NCBI GenBank assembly: GCA_026389975.1
Contig: JAPLGV010000393.1
Span: forward strand, 1 to 5,298
From: Chloroflexota bacterium
GTDB taxonomy: Bacteria; Chloroflexota; Anaerolineae; Anaerolineales; Villigracilaceae
Direction: 5' to 3'
Length of the DNA: 5,298 bases
Under the pieces are notes generated by a model. The model was not told where the DNA came from and ran no database searches. It saw only the letters and a program-made list of their open reading frames with translations. The position numbers were made by a program, and so were the translations under genes. Numbering within the stretch: position 1 is the stretch's first letter; each line of letters begins with the position of its first letter. This document shows positions 1-5,071 of the stretch, one piece after another.

Positions 1-315
1 CTGGCCGAAGGGAAATCGGAAGCAGACATCAAGCAGTATTTTGTGGATTATTATGGAGCCCGCGTCCTGTCCGAGCCGCCGCGCACGGGGATTTACTGGC
101 TGGTGTACATCGTCCCGCCAGTGGCATTTTTAGCCGGGGTCTACCTGCTCTTCCGGGCGTTCCAGACCTGGAAACGGCTGGCGAATGAACCGTTTACGGG
201 AGCAGACCATTCGTCTTCGCCCGGGTCGGGACCTGAGCCTGCCAAAGGGTCCGAGTCCGCTGCGGATGATGAATACGTTGCCCGCCTCGAAGAAGAACTC
301 AAGAAACGCAAATAG
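1..315 (+). CDS. ccmH: Cytochrome c biogenesis protein CcmH, C-terminal part (5' end outside the window)
   Basis: The frame is open from base 1, giving 104 residues to a TAG stop; the start and the CcmH redox motif (LRCxxC in the family) lie upstream and cannot be seen. Residues 1-27 read LAEGKSEADIKQYFVDYYGA followed by RVLSEPP, matching the conserved end of the CcmH helical domain (family pattern: GKSdeeI..fxVxRYGxxVLxxPP). Residues 31-51 form one transmembrane segment, and a short acidic tail ends in EEELKKRK. In the family, CcmH is a membrane-anchored periplasmic-side thiol oxidoreductase that reduces or presents the CXXCH cysteines of apocytochrome c for haem ligation. It sits 12 nt before the thioredoxin gene, its expected redox partner. 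An in-frame GTG at 43 would cut into the conserved block, so it is not the start. Certainty is good for the family, with only the C-terminal part judged. Confidence 0.88.
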   Translation: MAEGKSEADIKQYFVDYYGARVLSEPPRTGIYWLVYIVPPVAFLAGVYLLFRAFQTWKRLANEPFTGADHSSSPGSGPEPAKGSESAADDEYVARLEEELKKRK

Positions 316-318
316 GAG
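314..318 (+). promoter_or_regulatory. Ribosome binding site of the ccmG-like gene
   Basis: AGGAG begins inside the ccmH stop codon and stands 9 nt before the ATG at 328. It supports that start and suggests translational coupling with ccmH. Confidence 0.7.
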
Positions 319-327
319 ACTGGCATA

Positions 328-915
328 ATGTCGCAAGAACCGAACACTGCTCCTGCACCGAAACGCGGCGTCCCGCTCTGGGCTCAGATACTCGTCTGGA
401 TTGGCTTACTGGGTCTGCTCGGTCTGCTGGCTGCCGGGCTGTTGAAGGCCAAGAATCCAATTCTAGGTGTCGGCTTATCAGTGCCCGATTTCACGCTGAC
501 TTTGTTCAGCGGCTACGAATACAACCGCGTTTCGGAAGTCAAACTCTCCGACCTGAGCGGCAAAGTGGTGGTGATAAATTTCTGGGCGTCCTGGTGCCAG
601 CCATGCAGAACCGAAGCCGCAGATTTGGAAACTGCCTGGCGCTCCTACGAAGAGACGGGCCAGGTGATTTTTCTGGGCGTGGATTACGTGGATACCGAGC
701 CGGAAGCACGTGAATATATGACGGAATTCAACCTGAGTTACCCCAATGGCCCCGACATGGGGGCGCGCATCTCGCAAATTTTCAACCGCAACCTGGGTGT
801 GCCGGAAACTTACATCATTGACCAGCAGGGTATTCTGCGTTTCATCCAAATTGGACCGTTCCAATCCGTGGCAGAAATCCAGGCTATCATCGATCCGTTA
901 CTGGTGGGGAGATAA
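328..915 (+). CDS. ccmG: Membrane-anchored thioredoxin-like thiol:disulfide oxidoreductase (CcmG/ResA/TlpA family)
   Basis: The protein is 195 aa, a normal length for CcmG/ResA. A short Pro-rich cytoplasmic tail (1-16) precedes one membrane anchor (about 17-39), leaving the thioredoxin domain (about 50-195) outside. The domain shows VPDFTLTLF at its start, the strand VVVINFWASW, the active site WCQPC with C90 and C93, the following R94-x-E96, and the cis-proline segment GVPETYIID (P159). In the family it reduces disulfides in apocytochrome c or CcmH, drawing electrons from CcdA/DsbD across the membrane. The start at 328 has a good ribosome site and gives the expected N-in anchor. The operon context (ccmH before, CcmI-like protein after) favours the CcmG role over a general TlpA or ResA role, but sequence alone does not separate these. 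The CcmG-typical extra glycine in the GxxGxPET loop is absent, so it is closer to the ResA style. Confidence 0.9.
   Translation: MSQEPNTAPAPKRGVPLWAQILVWIGLLGLLGLLAAGLLKAKNPILGVGLSVPDFTLTLFSGYEYNRVSEVKLSDLSGKVVVINFWASWCQPCRTEAADLETAWRSYEETGQVIFLGVDYVDTEPEAREYMTEFNLSYPNGPDMGARISQIFNRNLGVPETYIIDQQGILRFIQIGPFQSVAEIQAIIDPLLVGR
906..911 (+). promoter_or_regulatory. Ribosome binding site that fixes the start of the zinc-ribbon gene
   Basis: GGGGAG lies at the very end of the ccmG-like gene, 8 nt before the ATG at 920. It decides against a longer in-frame reading from 746, which would overlap the thioredoxin gene by 170 nt and add residues with no family character. Confidence 0.7.
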
Positions 916-919
916 TATT

Positions 920-1408
920 ATGGAACCGGCTGCAATTTTCCTCCTTCTGATCGTACTCGCATTCATCGTACTCTTTGTGACCCGTCCGTTTTTTGAACGG
1001 CGGCGCGTCCGTGCTGCAGAGAACAGCCACGAACTTTCGTTCCTGCTGGCAGAGCGCGAACGCCTGTTGACCGCATTGCAGGAACTGGATTTTGACCAGA
1101 CTCTCGGTAAAATCCCGGCGGAAGATTACCCCGCTCAGCGCGCAGAATTACTCCAAAAAGGTGCAGAAGTGCTGCGCCAGTTGGATACCCTCACCCCCGA
1201 CACTGCTGGGCAGACCGGCGGAAAAGTACCGCGCCCCGGCAGCGCGCCCAAACCCACTGCCCCGCTTTCTGATGACGATCTGGAAGACCTGCTTGCCAAA
1301 CGTCGCAACGGCCGGAAAGATAAGACTGCCGGCTTTTGTCCCAAGTGCGGTCAGCCTGCTCTGCAATCGGATGTTTCCTGCCCATCCTGTGGCAGTACAT
1401 TGAAATAA
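920..1408 (+). CDS. CcmI-like membrane protein with C-terminal zinc ribbon
   Basis: The protein is 162 aa. Residues 5-21 are a hydrophobic anchor followed by the basic stretch FFERRRVR, which places the rest in the cytoplasm by the positive-inside rule. Residues 36-90 are helical and charged and contain ALQELDFDQTLGKIPAEDY, which matches the short alpha-hairpin at the N-terminus of CcmI/CycH (family pattern: L.eLefD...GKl..eDY...r..L). A Pro/Gly-rich linker (91-115) and an acidic patch lead to CPKCG and CPSCG (C140, C143, C154, C157), a classical four-cysteine zinc ribbon. The gene follows ccmG by 4 nt. The TPR apocytochrome-binding domain of full CcmI is missing, so the role is not simply that of CcmI; it may be a scaffold or regulator within the Ccm complex (inference). 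The family resemblance is moderately sure, the zinc ribbon very sure. Confidence 0.8.
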   Translation: MEPAAIFLLLIVLAFIVLFVTRPFFERRRVRAAENSHELSFLLAERERLLTALQELDFDQTLGKIPAEDYPAQRAELLQKGAEVLRQLDTLTPDTAGQTGGKVPRPGSAPKPTAPLSDDDLEDLLAKRRNGRKDKTAGFCPKCGQPALQSDVSCPSCGSTLK

Positions 1409-1492
1409 TTCTATAAAGTCTTCTGAAATTCGTTCTACCACCTATATAGGGACGTTTTTGGATGGCTATCACATAATTGAAAAGGATCCTTC
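1409..1492 (+). other. 84-nt gap before the lipoprotein gene; possible weak promoter, two perfect 10-nt palindromes
   Basis: This AT-richer spacer is the longest gap in the operon. It holds the palindromes CCTATATAGG (1441-1450) and AAGGATCCTT (1482-1491); the second covers the ribosome binding site AAAGGA of the lipoprotein gene. TATATA at 1443-1448 could be a -10 box, but the only -35 candidate at normal spacing (TTCTGA, 1421-1426) matches just 3 of 6 bases. No T-tailed hairpin is seen, so read-through from the upstream genes is likely, perhaps with a secondary promoter. Confidence 0.3.
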
Positions 1493-2848
1493 ATGAAATT
1501 CCGCTTGACTATTCTCGTTTTTTTACTCTCCCTGGCCCTCGCCGCCTGTTCGCTGGCCGAAGATATCACCCCGCCGGCCAGCTACTCTTCTCCAACCTCC
1601 GTCCCGACTATCGTCCCGGCCACCCAGACGCCTGCACCTCCATCCGCGGCGACGCCCACACCGACCTCTGAATCGGTCGCCACGGCCGCTGAATCCACTC
1701 CCGCCGCAACAGATTCGACCACTCCCTCGGCGGAGGTCAGCCCCACCGCTCAGGCCGATGTGGTGGTAATTGACGGCACGGTGACTCTTGCTTCCGGCGC
1801 TTCCATCCCCGATGGCACAATTGCGACCCTGCTGGTGTACAACACCACGGCCGGACAAATAGCGCAGACCCTGACGACACGCATCCTGCCTGATGGAAAA
1901 TACGAGTTTACCAACATCCCTGCAGATACGACGACGGCCTACTGGGTCACTGTGGAATACAGCAGCGTAACATATGAGTCTGTCCCCGTGCAATTCGATG
2001 GGACTCTCTTCCTATTTGATATGCCGATAACTGTTTACGATACGACAGACGACCTGAATGTTCTCACCATCACCCAGTCCCACCTGCAATTCGACTTTTC
2101 AACCGCCGGGCAGGTGCAGATAATGGCGCTATATGTGATCAGTAATCCTGGCGGGAAAAGCGTCGTCGTTTCCAGCGACGGGACCAGTGTGCCGTTCATT
2201 CAGATCCCCGAAGGCGCCGAAAGTGTAAATTATCAATTAGCCCAGAGCAGTTCTCCGTTACTGACCGCTGCGAATGGCTTTGCTTTATTGCCAGGCGCAA
2301 ATATGCAATATGGGATTATTACCACATTCACGCTGCCTTATACCAGCCGCCTGGTATTTACCCAGCCGTTCAGCCTGCCAGTTTCTTCTGCAACCATCAT
2401 CGTGCCAGAGGGTGTCAAAGTCCGCAGTGACCAATTGACCGATGGCGGTACGCAAGCTTCCACGGATACAACCTATCACCTCTATCAAGCCAGCAGTCTG
2501 GCATCCGGAAGCACTCTGACTTTGACGATCTCCGGCATGCCTGGGGACGCGGCCGGTTTCGTGCTCGACCAGCGCACTTGGTTAATGATTGGAGTGGGCG
2601 CTTTGGGCTTGATACTGATCGGCCTGGGCGTCTTTCTCTTCTTGCGCGACCGCAAACTCAGAAAGCTGGAAGAGGAATTCGAAGGTGCTGATAAAGAAGG
2701 CGATGAAGATGCCCTCGGGGACGATCGCGAAAACATCATGGATGCCATTATCGCCCTCGATGATCAATATAAAGCTGGCGACATTTCAAAAGAAGCCTAC
2801 GAGAAGCGCCGGGACGAATTGAAAGACCGGCTCAAGAACCTGGCTTAA
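1493..2848 (+). CDS. Lipoprotein of unknown function with carboxypeptidase-regulatory-like region, one TM segment and a cytoplasmic CcmI-like hairpin
   Basis: The protein is 451 aa. The start at 1493 has AAAGGA 6 nt upstream and yields a lipoprotein signal peptide: MKFR, a hydrophobic core, then the lipobox LAAC with C19 as the lipidated residue. Residues 28-88 are a Thr/Pro/Ser/Ala-rich linker. Residues 91-180 (VIDGTVTLASG.., LPDGKYEFTNIPADT) look like the beta-sandwich found in carboxypeptidase regulatory-like domains. Residues 190-350 are further beta-rich sequence without a motif I recognise. A transmembrane helix spans about 362-384 and is followed by RDRKLRK, so the C-terminus is cytoplasmic. 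The tail has an acidic stretch (393-412) and a hairpin, ALDDQYKAGDISKEAYEKRR, that resembles the CcmI-like segment of the preceding gene. The extracytoplasmic part is thus tethered at both ends. Its place between Ccm genes suggests an accessory role in cytochrome c assembly. That is inference; no enzyme motif is visible. Confidence 0.85.
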   Translation: MKFRLTILVFLLSLALAACSLAEDITPPASYSSPTSVPTIVPATQTPAPPSAATPTPTSESVATAAESTPAATDSTTPSAEVSPTAQADVVVIDGTVTLASGASIPDGTIATLLVYNTTAGQIAQTLTTRILPDGKYEFTNIPADTTTAYWVTVEYSSVTYESVPVQFDGTLFLFDMPITVYDTTDDLNVLTITQSHLQFDFSTAGQVQIMALYVISNPGGKSVVVSSDGTSVPFIQIPEGAESVNYQLAQSSSPLLTAANGFALLPGANMQYGIITTFTLPYTSRLVFTQPFSLPVSSATIIVPEGVKVRSDQLTDGGTQASTDTTYHLYQASSLASGSTLTLTISGMPGDAAGFVLDQRTWLMIGVGALGLILIGLGVFLFLRDRKLRKLEEEFEGADKEGDEDALGDDRENIMDAIIALDDQYKAGDISKEAYEKRRDELKDRLKNLA

Positions 2849-2854
2849 TATCCA

Positions 2855-2902
2855 TTGCGAGGTTCATCCATGTTTCGCTTGGAAACACGGATGAACCCGC
2901 AA
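2855..2902 (+). repeat. Strong imperfect inverted repeat (hairpin) between the lipoprotein gene and ccmA
   Basis: The arms GGTTCATCCATGTTTC (2861-2876) and GAAACACGGATGAACC (2882-2897) pair over 16 positions with one A.C mismatch (2870/2888) around a 5-nt loop. Past a single bulged A (2860), five more pairs extend the stem (2855-2859 with 2898-2902). No T-run follows on either strand, so it is not a standard intrinsic terminator. It could be a processing or stabilising stem, an attenuator, or a copy of a dispersed repeat. Confidence 0.75.
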
Positions 2903-2921
2903 ATAGTCTGGATTTAACCGC

Positions 2922-4325
2922 ATGATTGCTGTCAAAAAGCTCGTCAAACGCTTTGGCTTGAAAACCGTCCTGCGCGGCCTGAATTTCGAGGTGCCGGAAG
3001 GGGAATTCGTGGCCCTGCTCGGTCCGAACGGATCCGGCAAGACCACCTTCCTGCGCATCCTGGCCTCGCTCTCGCGGCCTACGCTGGGTGAAGTCTGCGT
3101 AGCAGGTTACCGCCTCCCAATCCAGGCCTCCGCCGTCCGCCGCAATCTGGGCGTGGTCTCGCACCTGCCGCTGCTGTATGGCGACCTGACCGCTGAGGAG
3201 AACCTGCGTTTCTATGGGAGGATGTACGGTGTGTTGGAACTGAGTCAGCGGATTAACGAGATTCTGGAACTGGTGGGACTCACCTCCCGCCGCCGCGACC
3301 TGGTGCGGACTTTCTCGCGTGGCATGCAGCAGCGTCTCGCCATCGGGCGCGCCATCCTGCATGACCCGGAAGTGCTCCTATTCGACGAACCGCATACCGG
3401 CCTTGACCAGGATGCCTGCGATATGCTCGACCGTCTCCTGCGCGAGGTGGCGGGACAGGGCCGGACCGTGGTCATGACCTCGCACGATCTGGCACGGGTC
3501 GAGGACCTGGCGTCGCGCTTCGATGTGCTTTCACGCGGGGTTATCTCCGCCTCGGCCAGCTGCTCGACTTTTACCGTCAGGCGCTGGCAGGCTGATATGG
3601 ACAGACCACAGACCACAGACCACAGACCGTCGTCCATCGTCCATCGTCGATCGTCGGGCTTTCTGAACGCCATCGGTGCAATTGTCTGGAAAGACCTGGC
3701 TGCCGAACTGCGCTCGCGCGAACTTCTCTCAGCCATGCTAGTTTTTGCCCTGCTGGTTATCTTGATCTTCAATTTCGCCCTCGAACTGGATCCGTTGACG
3801 CGTAGGGTGGCCACGCCGGGAATTTTGTGGGCCACTTTCGCCTTCGCCGGGACACTGGGCCTGAACCGCTCGATGGCGGTCGAAAAAGACCGCGGCTGCC
3901 TTGACGGTCTCCTGCTCGCTCCGGTGGACCGCTCGGCAATCTATTTTGGCAAGACGCTCAGCAACCTGGCTTTTATGCTTATCGTCGAAGTGGTTGTCCT
4001 GCCGGTCTACAGTGTGCTGTACAACACCAACCTGTTCAACCCCGGGTTGATTGTCGTAATCTTGCTCGGTTCGGTTGGATATGTTGCCGTCGGGACTTTG
4101 CTGTCCAGCATGGCAGTCCAGACCCGCACCCGGGATGTGTTGCTGCCCATCCTGCTATTCCCGGTCGTTATCCCCATTCTGATCGCGGCAGTCAAAGCCA
4201 GCAGCGGTTTCCTGCAAGGTCTGGCACTGACAGAGGTCATGCCTTACATCAACCTGCTTATCGTTTATGATGTGATTTTTACCGCGGTCGCTTACATGGT
4301 ATTCGATTACGTGGTCGAAGAATAG
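2922..4325 (+). CDS. ccmA: CcmA-CcmB as one continuous frame: haem-exporter ATPase joined to its permease (probably two genes merged by a 1-nt loss)
   Basis: As written, one 467-aa frame is open. Residues 1-205 are an ABC ATPase of the CcmA type: Walker A GPNGSGKTT (34-42), a Q-loop region VVSHLPLLYGDLTAEENL in which leucine (82) replaces the usual glutamine, signature FSRGMQQRLAIGRA (131-144), Walker B VLLFDEP (151-157), D-loop TGLD (159-162) and H-loop SHD (H188). Residues about 247-467 are CcmB. CcmA2CcmB2 uses ATP to drive release of haem-loaded CcmE from CcmC/D in the membrane. The start ATG has only a weak GGA upstream, but the protein begins right at the family's N-terminus. CcmA and CcmB are normally separate proteins, and the joining linker (about 206-246) is abnormal: the -1 frame contains a normal CcmA end stopping at 3593-3595. 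I therefore read the ancestral ccmA as 2922-3595 with one base missing near 3549-3558, and ccmB as 3597-4325. A real fusion cannot be excluded. Confidence 0.85.
   Translation: MIAVKKLVKRFGLKTVLRGLNFEVPEGEFVALLGPNGSGKTTFLRILASLSRPTLGEVCVAGYRLPIQASAVRRNLGVVSHLPLLYGDLTAEENLRFYGRMYGVLELSQRINEILELVGLTSRRRDLVRTFSRGMQQRLAIGRAILHDPEVLLFDEPHTGLDQDACDMLDRLLREVAGQGRTVVMTSHDLARVEDLASRFDVLSRGVISASASCSTFTVRRWQADMDRPQTTDHRPSSIVHRRSSGFLNAIGAIVWKDLAAELRSRELLSAMLVFALLVILIFNFALELDPLTRRVATPGILWATFAFAGTLGLNRSMAVEKDRGCLDGLLLAPVDRSAIYFGKTLSNLAFMLIVEVVVLPVYSVLYNTNLFNPGLIVVILLGSVGYVAVGTLLSSMAVQTRTRDVLLPILLFPVVIPILIAAVKASSGFLQGLALTEVMPYINLLIVYDVIFTAVAYMVFDYVVEE
3542..3595 (+). other. ccmA: Out-of-frame remnant of the normal CcmA C-terminus, ending in TGA
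   Basis: Read in the -1 frame relative to ccmA, this stretch encodes YLRLGQLLDFYRQALAG and then stops at 3593-3595. GQLLDFYRQALA looks like a typical end of a CcmA-type ATPase, while the in-frame reading here (SASCSTFTVRRWQAD) has no family character. Adding one base around 3549-3558 would join ..LSRGVISASA to ..GQLLDFYRQALAG and give a 224-aa CcmA, a normal length. I see no slippery heptamer that would make programmed -1 frameshifting likely. Confidence 0.7.
3597..4325 (+). CDS. ccmB: Cytochrome c biogenesis permease CcmB (second half of the continuous frame, with its own likely start)
   Basis: From the ATG at 3597 the frame gives 242 aa, slightly above the usual CcmB length of about 220-230. 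The excess is the N-terminal 20 residues encoded by 7-nt repeats (RPQTTDHRPSSIVHRRSS). True family sequence begins at GAIVWKDLAAELRSRELLSA. Six transmembrane segments can be placed at about 46-63, 74-92, 122-143, 151-172, 181-200 and 216-238, and the conserved LLLAPVDRSAIYFGKTLSN lies between the second and third. CcmB is the integral membrane subunit of the CcmAB ATPase that acts on the CcmC-CcmE-haem complex. The ATG follows the ancestral ccmA stop by 1 nt (TGATATG), a classic reinitiation arrangement with only a poor GGCAGG upstream. No other ATG, GTG or TTG occurs in frame before the conserved part. The frame is also open upstream into ccmA. Confidence 0.8.
   Translation: MDRPQTTDHRPSSIVHRRSSGFLNAIGAIVWKDLAAELRSRELLSAMLVFALLVILIFNFALELDPLTRRVATPGILWATFAFAGTLGLNRSMAVEKDRGCLDGLLLAPVDRSAIYFGKTLSNLAFMLIVEVVVLPVYSVLYNTNLFNPGLIVVILLGSVGYVAVGTLLSSMAVQTRTRDVLLPILLFPVVIPILIAAVKASSGFLQGLALTEVMPYINLLIVYDVIFTAVAYMVFDYVVEE
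3601..3628 (+). repeat. Heptanucleotide tandem repeat (ACAGACC)x4
   Basis: Four perfect head-to-tail copies of ACAGACC lie directly after the first codon of ccmB. The unit length is not a multiple of 3, so a change of one copy would shift the ccmB frame. The 21-nt cycle of this unit (T-D-H-R-P-Q-T) contains no stop in any forward frame. Confidence 0.95.
3631..3658 (+). repeat. Second, decaying heptanucleotide array: CGTCCAT x2, CGTCGAT, CGTCGGG
   Basis: Two nt after the first array come four more 7-nt units: two identical, one with a single change and one with three changes from the consensus. It encodes the SSIVHRRSS part of the CcmB N-terminus. The period is the same as in the first array but the unit is unrelated, and it too is stop-free in all forward frames when intact. 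Confidence 0.85.
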
Positions 4326-4352
4326 AAAGCGCTCCCCTTGTTCCACTCTATT

Positions 4353-4356
4353 GGAG
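4353..4356 (+). promoter_or_regulatory. Ribosome binding site that fixes the ccmC start
   Basis: GGAG lies 5 nt before the ATG at 4362 and selects it over an upstream in-frame TTG at 4338, which has no such site and would add eight residues foreign to the family. Confidence 0.65.
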
Positions 4357-4361
4357 AACAT

Positions 4362-5060
4362 ATGAAACCTCAACCGATTATTTTAAAAGTGCTCAACGTT
4401 ATCTCTGTTTTGCTCTTCCTGGCCGCTCTCGGCATGGTCTTTCTATACGCACCGCTGGAAGCGACCATGAACTACGTACAGAAAATTTTCTATTTCCACA
4501 TCGCCAATGCCTGGGTTGGGATGCTTGGCTTCATCGCCGCTGCTGTCGCCGGGGTGGTCTACCTGATCAAGCATGACCAGAAATGGGATATCATCGAACT
4601 GGCCGCTGTGGAAATAAGCCTGGTCTTCTTTCTCATTGCCATCGCCGCAGGCTCTATCTGGGCACGTCCCTCCTGGGGCGCTTACTGGACCTGGGAGCCG
4701 CGCCTGACCACTGCTGCCATCCTCGAGATGGTTTATATCTCCTACCTCCTGCTCCGCCAGGGCATTGACGACCCCGACCGGCGCGCCCGTTTCAGCGCAG
4801 TCTACACGCTCGTCGGTGCGATCAGTATCCCGATCACCTTCATGTCCATCCGACTTTTCCGCACCATCCATCCGGTAGTCATCGGGACGAATTCCGCCGC
4901 CTCGCAGGGTAGTTTCGATATGACATCAAAAATGCTCGCCACCATGTTCTTCGCCCTGTTTACCTTCTCGGTCATCTTCGTCAACCTGTTTTGGCACCGC
5001 ATCCGCCTGGGCCAGCTTGCTCAACAGGTTGAACAACTCAAACTTGAAGAATTGCAGTAA
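4362..5060 (+). CDS. ccmC: Cytochrome c biogenesis protein CcmC, haem-handling membrane protein
   Basis: The protein is 232 aa, normal for CcmC. It has six transmembrane segments (about 9-30, 48-69, 82-99, 114-132, 144-164 and 191-211). The family hallmarks are present: H46 in KIFYFHIANAW and H170 in RTIHPVV as the two haem-ligand histidines, and the WWD-type loop WGAYWTWEPRLTT (105-117) between segments 3 and 4. CcmC binds haem on the outer face of the membrane and passes it to CcmE; the complex is then resolved by CcmAB. In the tryptophan-rich motif the usual WxWD is WxWE (E112), a conservative change. The gene follows ccmB by 36 nt and precedes the CcmD-like gene by 11 nt. The C-terminal helix (213-232, QLAQQVEQLKLEELQ) is charged and may form a coiled coil. 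The related CcsA/CcmF families are larger or carry different surroundings, so CcmC is the firm choice. Confidence 0.95.
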   Translation: MKPQPIILKVLNVISVLLFLAALGMVFLYAPLEATMNYVQKIFYFHIANAWVGMLGFIAAAVAGVVYLIKHDQKWDIIELAAVEISLVFFLIAIAAGSIWARPSWGAYWTWEPRLTTAAILEMVYISYLLLRQGIDDPDRRARFSAVYTLVGAISIPITFMSIRLFRTIHPVVIGTNSAASQGSFDMTSKMLATMFFALFTFSVIFVNLFWHRIRLGQLAQQVEQLKLEELQ

Positions 5061-5071
5061 AGGATTAGGCC

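Noticed and set aside
43..315. Complete small gene starting at GTG 43
   Set aside because: The frame is open to base 1 and the upstream residues LAEGKSEADIKQYF belong to the conserved CcmH block, so this is the tail of a longer gene.
746..919. N-terminal extension of the zinc-ribbon protein from ATG 746
   Set aside because: It would overlap the thioredoxin gene and encode nondescript sequence; ATG 920 has a good ribosome site and begins right at the membrane anchor.
1523..1993. 156-aa minus-strand frame opposite the lipoprotein
   Set aside because: Its Gly/Arg-rich, low-complexity composition is the mirror of the Thr/Pro/Ser linker; no start signal or family match.
3537..3558. Programmed -1 ribosomal frameshift site in ccmA
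   Set aside because: The GGGG run (3537-3540) and nearby codons do not form an X XXY YYZ slippery heptamer and no downstream pseudoknot is evident; a base loss explains the frames more simply.
3601..3658. CRISPR array
   Set aside because: The repeats are contiguous 7-nt units without spacers and lie inside a coding region.
3245..3835. 196-aa reading frame on the minus strand across the ccmA/ccmB junction
   Set aside because: It is Arg/Ser-rich shadow coding opposite ccmA and ccmB, kept open partly by the stop-free heptad repeats; no domain or ribosome site.
4338..4361. TTG start for ccmC
   Set aside because: No ribosome site; ATG 4362 has GGAG at 5 nt and matches the family N-terminus.
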